Of a DNA stretch of 13,245 bases, positions 7,082 through 13,245 are shown one piece after another (the first letter of the stretch is position 1; each line of letters begins with the position of its first letter). A program made the position numbers and the translations under genes. This DNA comes from Actinomycetota bacterium. GTDB taxonomy: Bacteria > Actinomycetota > Acidimicrobiia > Acidimicrobiales > Ilumatobacteraceae. The notes beneath the pieces are model-generated. The model saw only the letters and a list, made by a program, of their open reading frames with translations. It was not told the origin of the DNA and did not search any database. The stretch lies in NCBI GenBank assembly GCA_009704065.1, contig WLEX01000013.1, positions 1 through 13,245 of the forward strand. Reading direction: 5' to 3'.

Positions 7082-7837
7082 GTGCCTGAAACAACTCAAT
7101 CGCAACGCCGTGCTGGTTTCAGCATCCATGTACTCACCGCAAGCGGAGCAGTAGCGGGTCTCATTGCATTGCAATCAGTCACCGATGGACACATTCGTCC
7201 AGCGCTCATGTGGCTCATCGTGTGTCAGATTCTTGATGGCATCGACGGACCTATCGCTCGCAAGTTCGATGTCAGCCTTCATGCTCCACACATAGATGGC
7301 CATGTGCTCGACCTAGTTATCGACTACGTCACATGTGTGGTGGTTCCCACCGTTCTTCTGGTTCGCCTCGATGTAGTGGCTCCAAAAATCAGCATGACCA
7401 TTGCCGGACTCATACTTATGTCGAGCGCACTCTGGTTTGCCCGCACCGATCAAGAAACAACAGATGTCTGGTTCAACGGGTTTCCCGCAATGTGGAACAT
7501 CGTGATCCCTACGCTCATTATTTTGAACGCTAGCCAAAGAGTTTCCGCAGTGATTTGTGTACTGTTCTGCATCTCTCAGCTCACCACTATCAAGTTCCCG
7601 CACCTCGTCCGCGTTCGAGCGCTCCGCGCAGCAACATATATTGCCACCAGTGTTTACTTTGCCTCATTTATTTTGTTGTCGGCCCAATACCCAGGCGGAT
7701 CTCAATGGGCCAAAAACATCATTCTGATTGGTCCAATTTATTTAGTCGTTGTGGTGGTGTGGAGAACGTGGTTCCCACATAAAACCATTGCCGGTGTTTC
7801 TATTCTCGGACCAGAGTCTCAGCGTCACGCTGAATAG
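7082..7837 (+). CDS. pcs: Phosphatidylcholine synthase (CDP-diacylglycerol:choline), integral membrane
   Basis: The enzyme condenses choline with CDP-diacylglycerol to make phosphatidylcholine at the inner membrane. The 251-residue protein carries the CDP-alcohol phosphotransferase signature: D52GIDG56, A59R60, then G73, D77 and D81 in GHVLDLVID. Beyond the signature, HVLTASGAV (16-24), LDGIDGPIARK (51-61), LDLVIDYVTCVVVPT (76-90), the GFPAMWNIV block (about 138-146) and the later KFPHLVRV segment match the rhizobial Pcs pattern rather than phosphatidylserine or phosphatidylglycerol phosphate synthases. About eight hydrophobic segments are expected. It starts with GTG directly behind a -10 box, so the message is probably leaderless. 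Its end overlaps the convergent acyl-CoA synthetase by 13 bases. Substrate preference for choline is inferred from family resemblance. Confidence 0.85.
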   Translation: MPETTQSQRRAGFSIHVLTASGAVAGLIALQSVTDGHIRPALMWLIVCQILDGIDGPIARKFDVSLHAPHIDGHVLDLVIDYVTCVVVPTVLLVRLDVVAPKISMTIAGLILMSSALWFARTDQETTDVWFNGFPAMWNIVIPTLIILNASQRVSAVICVLFCISQLTTIKFPHLVRVRALRAATYIATSVYFASFILLSAQYPGGSQWAKNIILIGPIYLVVVVVWRTWFPHKTIAGVSILGPESQRHAE

Positions 7838-9504
7838 AAATCACGAAGGTCTTTCTTCAACACTTTCCCTGTTGCATTTCGCGGCAACTCTTCTGAATGC
7901 CAAAACACTTTGCTCGGCACTTTGAACGCTGCCAATCGCGTGGCGAGAAACGACACCACTGCATCTGAGTCCGATGGTCCACATCCATCGGCAGCAACCA
8001 ATACTGCGGCAACCTCTTCACCCAATTTGTCGTGAGGCAAACCAATCACTGCACAGTCACGTACAGCAGCATGTTCGAATAAGACTGTTTCCACTTCAAC
8101 GCAGTAGACATTCTCACCGCCACGCAGCACCATGTCTTTGATTCGGTCGACCACATAGATATAGCCATCCTCGTCGATGTATCCCGCGTCACCGGTATGA
8201 AACCAGCCATTTACGAAGGCTTTTGCGGTTTCTTCTGGCTTGTTCCAGTAACCGCGTACGTTGCTTGGTCCATACACACAGACTTCACCAATAGTTCCTT
8301 GAGGTAATTCATTCCCATCCTCATCAAGAATGCGAACATCGGTACCAACACTTGGTAGCCCCACTGAATCTTTTTTCGCGAAATAGTTAGCGCCACTGTT
8401 TCCAATGACTGCCGCCGTGGTTTCTGTTAATCCATAACCATTGGCTGCTCCAACTTTGCCAGCAAATTCAGCTTCAATTTTTGCTACAGAGTCTGGAGGA
8501 ACAGGTGCGCCGCCTTGAGAGATTGCGGCGATACTAGATAGATCAAACTTGCTGAAATCAGGGTGCTCGAGGAAAGAACGGACAACTGTTGGCACCCCAC
8601 CAAAGCCTGTGACTTTGTATTTCTCCACAAGCCGTAATGCATCTCCCGCGTCCCACTTGTACTGAGTGATGATGCATGTTCCCGCGTTGGTATTTGCGTT
8701 CATTCCGCATAATCCTGCGATATGGAAGAAAGGAAACGTGGAAAGTGCTACGGCTTGCGGTTTTGGAGTGCTAGCCAATGGTGCAGTCACTCCTGCCATC
8801 TTCGCTGCCAGCGCAACGCTGAACTGACCATTCCACATATTCGTGATGTAGTTACGGTGACTTCCTGCTGCACCCTTTGGAAATCCGGTTGTGCCAGACG
8901 TATACAAAATCGTTGCATCATCATCTGGCTTGATATCGACGTCAGGCAATATCGCCGTTTTATTAGAGGTAACTTCCGCCCACGAAGTGAGCCCTTGTCG
9001 CGCTTCTCCGCGTGCAACTACTGCGATGCGAATACCTAGTTCCGCCAGAAGGTCGTCGCTCATACGATCCTGACGCTCGCCATCGACAATTACTGCAGTT
9101 GCTCCTGAATCTGTGAGTGCATATTTCAGTTCGTCGGCAATCCACCACGCATTCAAACTCACCATTACCGCGCCAATGCACTGCAATGCCCAATATGCAA
9201 CAATCCATTCTGGGTAGTTGCGCATTCCCAACGCAACACGATCTCCCTTTTTGATTCCCTGCTCTACCATCCACGCCGCCAGGGACGCCACTTGACGATG
9301 TGCTTCTCCGTAAGTGAGCACCACATCGTCAAAGACCGAATACGCCGCATCTCCCCGGGCAGCAGCGGTCAGCCAAATGTCGCGCAGCGACACTGGTGCG
9401 TTCTTGTACACACGTACCGGATGACCGTACACATCTGTTACTTCCAATTCGAAAGGCATACCCGATGCGGTCAATTCAGCAATTGCTTCAGCGCGACTAA
9501 TCAT
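7825..9504 (-). CDS. Acyl-CoA synthetase (class I adenylate-forming), 559 aa
   Basis: A third carboxylic acid CoA ligase, with an extra N-terminal segment of about 40 residues compared with the other two. Visible motifs are YTSGTTGFPKG (201-211), FPFFHIAG (257-264), GYGLTETTA (356-364), HTGD (436-439), VDRIKDMVLRGGENVYCVEVE (452-472) and catalytic K547 in PRNATGK. The insert of about 16 residues around 235-250 (KMAGVTAPLASTPKPQ) before the FHIAG block distinguishes it from its neighbours. All catalytic positions look intact. The ATG at 9504 has TAAAGT exactly six bases upstream and no Shine-Dalgarno, giving a likely leaderless start. It diverges from trhO across 75 bases and overlaps the end of pcs by 13 bases. 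The substrate is unknown: fatty, aromatic or steroid-derived acids are all possible. Confidence 0.93.
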   Translation of the reverse strand: MISRAEAIAELTASGMPFELEVTDVYGHPVRVYKNAPVSLRDIWLTAAARGDAAYSVFDDVVLTYGEAHRQVASLAAWMVEQGIKKGDRVALGMRNYPEWIVAYWALQCIGAVMVSLNAWWIADELKYALTDSGATAVIVDGERQDRMSDDLLAELGIRIAVVARGEARQGLTSWAEVTSNKTAILPDVDIKPDDDATILYTSGTTGFPKGAAGSHRNYITNMWNGQFSVALAAKMAGVTAPLASTPKPQAVALSTFPFFHIAGLCGMNANTNAGTCIITQYKWDAGDALRLVEKYKVTGFGGVPTVVRSFLEHPDFSKFDLSSIAAISQGGAPVPPDSVAKIEAEFAGKVGAANGYGLTETTAAVIGNSGANYFAKKDSVGLPSVGTDVRILDEDGNELPQGTIGEVCVYGPSNVRGYWNKPEETAKAFVNGWFHTGDAGYIDEDGYIYVVDRIKDMVLRGGENVYCVEVETVLFEHAAVRDCAVIGLPHDKLGEEVAAVLVAADGCGPSDSDAVVSFLATRLAAFKVPSKVFWHSEELPRNATGKVLKKDLRDFYSA

Positions 9505-9510
9505 GGCGTG

Positions 9511-9516
9511 ACTTTA
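9511..9516 (-). promoter_or_regulatory. -10 box of a probable leaderless promoter for the 559-aa acyl-CoA synthetase
   Basis: On the minus strand TAAAGT lies six bases (CACGCC) before the ATG at 9504, with no ribosome binding site in between. The spacing is identical to that at 3860, 7082 and 9580. Confidence 0.55.
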
Positions 9517-9567
9517 CAATCGACTCCTTCGGCAGTACTTATTGGAGTGCCTCAAGCAACTCTGGGC

Positions 9568-9573
9568 TAAAAT
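9568..9573 (+). promoter_or_regulatory. -10 box of a probable leaderless promoter for trhO
   Basis: TAAAAT is close to the -10 consensus and stands six bases before the ATT codon at 9580, the proposed first codon of trhO. The TAA inside this box is also the in-frame stop that prevents any start further upstream. There is no Shine-Dalgarno before 9580. Confidence 0.55.
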
Positions 9574-9579
9574 ATTTCC

Positions 9580-10461
9580 ATTAGCGAAGTCAAGATTCTC
9601 CTCTATTACAAGTTCACACCGTTAGCTGATCCTGAAGCCATACGGTTGTGGCAGCGCAATCTGTGTGAAGGCCTTGGCCTCAAAGGCCGCATCATTATTT
9701 CGAAGCACGGAATTAACGGCACCGTAGGCGGAGAGCTAGAAGCCATCAAGAAATATCGCCGTATCACCCGGGAATATTTGCCGTTCAAGGACATTGATTT
9801 CAAATGGTCAGACGGAATTGGCGATGACTTTCCTCGACTAGCAATACGAGTGCGTGATGAAATTGTCACGTTCGGAGTTCCCGACGAAATTGAAGTCGAC
9901 GAAAATGGAGTAGTGGGCGGCGGCATCCATCTCAAGCCCGCAGAAGTACATGCACTCGTCGATGAACGCGGAGATGATGTCGTCTTTTTCGACGGTCGCA
10001 ATGCATGGGAAACTCGGATCGGAAAATTCCGCAACGCCATCATTCCCGACACCAAGACAACTCCTGATTTCGTTCGCGAATTAGAGAGCGGACAATACGA
10101 CCACCTGAAAGACAAACCCGTTGTCACCTACTGCACCGGTGGCATTCGGTGTGAAGTGCTGTCCGTCATTATGAAAAATCGTGGCTTCAAAGAGGTGTAC
10201 CAAATGGAAGGCGGAATAGTCCGCTACGGTGAAAAGTTCAAAGACGACGGACTATGGGACGGATCTCTCTATGTCTTTGATCGTCGTTTGAAAATGGATT
10301 TCAGCAAGAACCCAAAAATCATTGGTGAATGCCAAACATGTGGTGCTCCAGAGAACCAGTTCTACAACTGTGACATCACCACATGTCGCGCAAGGCTTAT
10401 TTATTGCCAATCATGCGTCGACAATGCGGGTGGCGCAATCCTCTGCCCTACCTGCAAATAA
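9580..10461 (+). CDS. trhO: Rhodanese-family tRNA uridine-34 5-hydroxylase (TrhO/YceA type), probable ATT start
   Basis: TrhO proteins use a rhodanese domain for oxygen-dependent hydroxylation of uridine 34 in certain tRNAs. With the start at 9580 the protein has 293 residues. The N-terminal domain begins [17 protein letters not shown] and contains [17 protein letters not shown]. The rhodanese domain includes FFDGRNAWE and the active loop YCTGGIRCE, with catalytic C185 and conserved C191. The C-terminus carries eight cysteines (251, 254, 264, 269, 276, 279, 289, 292) that probably bind zinc. The first ATG/GTG/TTG in frame is a TTG at 9646, which would cut 22 conserved residues including LLYY. 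A stop at 9568 blocks any start further upstream, so initiation on ATT 9580 fits best. The dehydrogenase gene follows after 26 bases and is probably co-transcribed. Confidence 0.88.
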   Translation: MSEVKILLYYKFTPLADPEAIRLWQRNLCEGLGLKGRIIISKHGINGTVGGELEAIKKYRRITREYLPFKDIDFKWSDGIGDDFPRLAIRVRDEIVTFGVPDEIEVDENGVVGGGIHLKPAEVHALVDERGDDVVFFDGRNAWETRIGKFRNAIIPDTKTTPDFVRELESGQYDHLKDKPVVTYCTGGIRCEVLSVIMKNRGFKEVYQMEGGIVRYGEKFKDDGLWDGSLYVFDRRLKMDFSKNPKIIGECQTCGAPENQFYNCDITTCRARLIYCQSCVDNAGGAILCPTCK

Positions 10462-10473
10462 GAAATCTCAAAA

Positions 10474-10479
10474 AAGGAA
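10474..10479 (+). promoter_or_regulatory. Ribosome binding site that fixes the start at 10488
   Basis: AAGGAA, eight bases before the ATG at 10488, sets the start of the second dehydrogenase just ahead of its TGAGSGFG nucleotide-binding motif. It rules out a longer reading frame that would run back into the cysteine-rich end of trhO. Confidence 0.7.
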
Positions 10480-10487
10480 ACACAGTT

Positions 10488-11237
10488 ATGACTAAGACCG
10501 TATTGATTACTGGAGCAGGTTCTGGATTCGGAAAAGGAACAGCAATCGCATTGGCCACACTCGGCCATCACGTCATTGCAACTACGGAAACCGAAGAGCA
10601 AGCCGCAGCATTGCGCGCAGAGCATCCATCACTCTCGGTCGAAAAGATCGATATCACCAATGCCGCAGATGTTGCCACGTTGGCTAATCGTGACATCGAT
10701 GTGCTCATCAATAACGCCGGTTTCGGCCAAACGGGCCCTATGTCGGATGTTCCGAACGACCGCCTGCGCCGAGTGTTTGAAGTCAATGTTTTCGGCACAG
10801 TTGCCGTCACCCAAGCCATATTGCCCCGCATGAGCCAGCGCGGCAGTGGACGTATCATCATCGTTTCATCGATTGCCGGAGTTTTAGCTGCACCGGGTTT
10901 TGGGCCCTACGCCATGACTAAGCATGCTTTAGAGGCAATGGGCAAAGCTATGAGGGCAGAACTTGCACCACAAGGGATCGATGTATGCCTCATCAACCCC
11001 GCTCCGTACAACACGGGTTTCAATGACCGCATGGCGGACTCTATGTGGGAATGGTTTGATGATTCATCTGTCAATGCTCCTGCAAAGGAGATTCACAAGA
11101 TGGTCGGCCAAATGGTCACCACAAATCAGCTAGACCCTGTGGAAGTAGTTGAACGGCTTGTTGAGTTAGTCGAAGCTGAAACAACAACAGAAAACAACTT
11201 TGTTCCCGAGAACATACGAGAAATTTTGAATCTGTAA
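10488..11237 (+). CDS. Short-chain dehydrogenase/reductase, canonical
   Basis: This 249-residue protein has every classical short-chain dehydrogenase element: TGAGSGFG (8-15) for NAD(P) binding, D56 in the DIT segment after the third strand, NNAG (75-78), N100 in FEVNVFG, S128 in IVSSIAG, and the Y141/K145 pair in YAMTK. It should oxidise or reduce an alcohol or ketone using NAD(P)(H). PAPYNTGF (171-178) replaces the usual PG...T segment. The start is set by AAGGAA eight bases upstream. It lies 26 bases behind trhO, probably in the same transcript, though no functional link to tRNA modification is known. About 105 bases separate it from the solute-binding protein gene downstream, with no clear terminator. 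The substrate is unknown. Confidence 0.92.
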   Translation: MTKTVLITGAGSGFGKGTAIALATLGHHVIATTETEEQAAALRAEHPSLSVEKIDITNAADVATLANRDIDVLINNAGFGQTGPMSDVPNDRLRRVFEVNVFGTVAVTQAILPRMSQRGSGRIIIVSSIAGVLAAPGFGPYAMTKHALEAMGKAMRAELAPQGIDVCLINPAPYNTGFNDRMADSMWEWFDDSSVNAPAKEIHKMVGQMVTTNQLDPVEVVERLVELVEAETTTENNFVPENIREILNL

Positions 11238-11342
11238 ATTTTGCGCATTCGACCTGTGCAATTAGGTACAGATGTTTCGTGTATCAATTCAATAAAGAGA
11301 CAAAACTGACAGGCACACCACTCATCGAATACTGAGGTCGTC

Positions 11343-13112
11343 ATGTTTTCATCTCGAATGAATCTCCAAAGTCTCAAGCGGACGTCTGGGCTTTTGGCCG
11401 CAGGTCTACTCGCAGCCACTCTTCTCTCATGCGGGAGTTCTGACCCTGCGAGTACCTCCCAGTACGGAGGAACAATCGAGGTAGGCATCTTCGATACATT
11501 CCCCGGTTTTTGCGTCAGTAATAATCCAGCAAACTCAGCCCTCATGGCTACCAGAACTGTGTACGAGACACTGTTCGAGAGATCGACTACTGGAGAGATG
11601 ATTGGACTACTCGCCGCATCCGCTACTCCCTCGGCCGACCTCTTAACCTGGACTGTTGCTTTACGAACTGGAATCACCTTTCACGATGGCGCACCGTTCA
11701 ATTCGAGTGCCGTTGTCAGCAATTTCAATGCAATCACCGGACGAATAGCTGCTGGCGCTTATGCCGCCGGTGGCCTAACAGGGCTTGGAAGTAAGTCGTA
11801 CACCATTGGCACGGGAACTGCGTTCACTGCAAACATCCTGTCTTTTACGGCAATCGATGATGCGACCGTTGAGTTCACTTTGGATCGACCACAAAATGAC
11901 TTCCCCGCAACACTGTATGCATCGGGGCGATTCTTCATGAGATCCCCAGCGCAGTTGGTTGATCAAAACACGTGCTCTACCACTGCAGTGGGAACAGGGC
12001 CATTCACGCTCAAATCATGGACCACTTCGTCGATGACCGTTGTTCGTAACCCCAATTACTGGCGCACAAACCCAGCGAACGACGAGAAATTGCCGTACCT
12101 AGACCAAATCACCTTTGTCAATGTGAAAGAAACTTCACAACGAGCTTCCTCGGTGCGCAGCGGAACATTGACAGCAGCGATGTTCAGCAGCGCTAGCGAG
12201 GGAACGATTATCAAAGATCTCCGAACTCGATCCTCCGAAGTTGCCGAATACCGCTCAGCAACGGAGTATTACCCAAGCCTCTGGCTCAACCAAGGAAAAC
12301 CGGGTTCACCCTTTGCAGAACTATCGGCACGCAAAGCTGTCTTATCGTGTCTTGATCGCGTTAATTATCTGAAGGTTCGACTCGACAATGAAGGCGAATT
12401 AGCAACTTCAATTGTCGGCAAAGACAGCATCATGTACTCGTCAAAAAATTACCCGAAGTATGACGTGCAGGCATCTCGCGCTTACGTTCAGGACTACATG
12501 AAGGCAACGGGTAAAAGCTCTCTTACATTTGTGTTTCCTACCGATACCAGTAGTGCCTCGCAAGCAAATGCTCGCTTCTTAAAGAACATGTGGGAAAACT
12601 GTGACATAAAGGCAAACATTGTCATTGATGAGACTGCCGTGCTCATTGGCAAAGCATTCAATTCATCTCCAGATGTGAAGAGTGGCCAGTACTACAACGC
12701 ATACGATCTGTTACCACTTCTTGTGTTCGAAGGTAATGATGTCTCCTTCAATCTCCCATTCATTGTCACTAATGCATATTCATCGACCAGCAGAAATCCG
12801 GTTAAGGCATTGTTCCAAACCAATGTGGGAGCTGTGCTCGGATTAACTCACCATGCCGACAATAAAGTTGATGACTTCTTCTACCAAGGGCAAGCTGCAA
12901 TGAGTCAAACAGATGCAAAGAACTATTACTCGCAAGGCACTTCGTATCTGCAAGAGAATGCCTTCCTGGGTTCAATCGCCAATATCTACTATTCAATATT
13001 CACTTCACCGAAACTCAAGGGAGTCGGAGATCTCACTATCGACAGTGGCAAGAGCCAGCGCGTAGTAACCAACTGGGGCATCGATTGGACCGGTGTGTAC
13101 TTGCAGCCCTAA
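11343..13112 (+). CDS. ABC transporter substrate-binding lipoprotein, family 5 (DppA/OppA-like)
   Basis: The 589-residue protein starts with a lipoprotein signal: basic residues up to R13, hydrophobic residues 16-28 and lipobox LLSC with C30 as the lipid-anchored first mature residue, followed by a Ser/Asp/Thr linker. The mature part is a family-5 solute-binding protein with GGTIEVGIF (42-50), SATPSAD (93-99), GTGPF (217-221), VVRNPNYWR (233-241) and LPYLDQITFVNVKE (250-263). These blocks and many single positions match the protein at 3971-5710, so the two are paralogues; cysteines C57 and C211 are shared. The ATG has GAGGT (11334-11338) four bases upstream; an ATG at residue 6 is a less likely start. 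No permease or ATPase gene is present. The stop codon lies in the first copy of a 7-base triple repeat. Confidence 0.92.
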   Translation: MFSSRMNLQSLKRTSGLLAAGLLAATLLSCGSSDPASTSQYGGTIEVGIFDTFPGFCVSNNPANSALMATRTVYETLFERSTTGEMIGLLAASATPSADLLTWTVALRTGITFHDGAPFNSSAVVSNFNAITGRIAAGAYAAGGLTGLGSKSYTIGTGTAFTANILSFTAIDDATVEFTLDRPQNDFPATLYASGRFFMRSPAQLVDQNTCSTTAVGTGPFTLKSWTTSSMTVVRNPNYWRTNPANDEKLPYLDQITFVNVKETSQRASSVRSGTLTAAMFSSASEGTIIKDLRTRSSEVAEYRSATEYYPSLWLNQGKPGSPFAELSARKAVLSCLDRVNYLKVRLDNEGELATSIVGKDSIMYSSKNYPKYDVQASRAYVQDYMKATGKSSLTFVFPTDTSSASQANARFLKNMWENCDIKANIVIDETAVLIGKAFNSSPDVKSGQYYNAYDLLPLLVFEGNDVSFNLPFIVTNAYSSTSRNPVKALFQTNVGAVLGLTHHADNKVDDFFYQGQAAMSQTDAKNYYSQGTSYLQENAFLGSIANIYYSIFTSPKLKGVGDLTIDSGKSQRVVTNWGIDWTGVYLQP

Positions 13113-13126
13113 GCCCTAAGCCCTAA
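13106..13126 (+). repeat. Three tandem copies of GCCCTAA over the stop codon
   Basis: Three perfect 7-base copies run 13106-13112, 13113-13119 and 13120-13126. The first holds the stop codon of the solute-binding lipoprotein gene. As the unit is not a multiple of three, the three TAA triplets fall in all three reading frames. It probably arose by replication slippage. Confidence 0.9.
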
Positions 13127-13159
13127 GGAGTGACAGCGCCAAAGGAAAGCGCAAACTAG

Positions 13160-13231
13160 AGGCGACGCAGGGAATCGAACCCTGGTACAGGGCTTTGCAG
13201 GCCCTTGCCTAAACCACTCGGCCACGTCGCC
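13160..13231 (-). tRNA. tRNA-Cys (anticodon GCA)
   Basis: On the minus strand a full cloverleaf forms. The 7-bp acceptor stem pairs GGCGACG with CGTCGCC, and the D arm is GCC...GGC around AGTGGTTTA. The 5-bp anticodon stem pairs AGGGC with GCCCT around loop CTGCAAA, giving anticodon GCA with U33 before it. The T stem pairs CAGGG with CCCTG around TTCGATT. The discriminator base is U, the identity element of tRNA-Cys. The next bases are CTA, so CCA is not encoded and must be added after transcription. It is convergent with the solute-binding lipoprotein gene; its promoter lies beyond the window. Confidence 0.97.
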
Positions 13232-13245
13232 AGTTGAGGTGCGAA

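Noticed and set aside
7043..7174. A 44-residue cysteine-containing extension of the small membrane protein
   Set aside because: It runs antisense through the pcs promoter and first codons; the protein from 7042 starts naturally just before its first helix.
7819..7833. TCAGCG-TCA-CGCTGA hairpin between pcs and the 559-residue ligase as a bidirectional terminator
   Set aside because: The stem is only 6 bp with a 3-base loop and neither strand has a T-run; it lies within both coding ends.
8722..9039. A plus-strand reading frame of about 105 codons
   Set aside because: It is antisense to a fully conserved acyl-CoA synthetase, with no recognisable domain and an erratic composition.
9646..10461. 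A TTG start at 9646 for the rhodanese-family gene
   Set aside because: It would remove 22 residues of the conserved N-terminal domain that are encoded in frame just upstream.
10383..10487. A 35-residue N-terminal extension of the second dehydrogenase
   Set aside because: It overlaps the zinc-binding end of trhO in another frame, and a good ribosome binding site precedes the ATG at 10488 next to the TGAGSGFG motif.
13106..13126. Telomere-like repeat (CCCTAA-type)
   Set aside because: Only three 7-base copies inside a bacterial gene end; the likeness to eukaryotic telomeres is coincidental.
13136..13152. GCGC...GCGC hairpin as a terminator of the tRNA or the lipoprotein gene
   Set aside because: The stem has four base pairs and a 9-base loop, too weak to support.

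Overview
The window looks like ordinary chromosomal DNA from a mid-GC (by eye about 50%) high-G+C-lineage bacterium, most likely an aquatic actinobacterium of the Acidimicrobiia type. This placement is an inference. It rests on a TrhO-like rhodanese that closely resembles the mycobacterial form as I remember it, on several acyl-CoA synthetases in a short stretch, on actinobacterial-style leaderless promoters (a TANNNT box exactly six bases before the start codon), and on a tRNA-Cys gene without an encoded CCA. There are no insertion sequences, integrases, phage genes or CRISPR arrays.

Layout. Bases 1-2319 (plus) hold the 3' end of a membrane protein, probably a transporter. It overlaps an ALKBH2/3-type AlkB dioxygenase gene by 8 bases, and a 511-residue acyl-CoA synthetase follows. 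A second 511-residue acyl-CoA synthetase (2325-3860, minus) meets the first tail to tail with five bases between them. Upstream of it a strong intrinsic terminator (3910-3947) closes a minus-strand gene for a family-5 extracellular solute-binding protein (3971-5710). A 203-bp divergent region with three palindromes separates this from a short-chain dehydrogenase whose cofactor and catalytic motifs are degenerate (5914-6660). A small unknown four-helix membrane protein (6608-7042, minus) overlaps the end of that gene and diverges from a phosphatidylcholine synthase gene (7082-7837, plus). A 559-residue acyl-CoA synthetase (7825-9504, minus) diverges from the rhodanese-family tRNA hydroxylase trhO (9580-10461). 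trhO is followed by a canonical short-chain dehydrogenase (10488-11237) and a second solute-binding protein, this time a lipoprotein and a clear paralogue of the first (11343-13112). A tRNA-Cys(GCA) gene lies on the minus strand at the right edge.

Functionally, the three CoA ligases, two dehydrogenases and two solute-binding proteins suggest uptake and activation of carboxylic-acid substrates, but no permease or ABC ATPase is present and no substrate can be read from the sequence. The phosphatidylcholine synthase points to choline-derived membrane lipid. I see no single new defence-like or biosynthetic system. The most notable observations are a probable leaderless trhO mRNA that starts on a rare ATT codon, a repeated leaderless promoter pattern at four genes, the degenerate dehydrogenase, and the palindrome-rich divergent control region.
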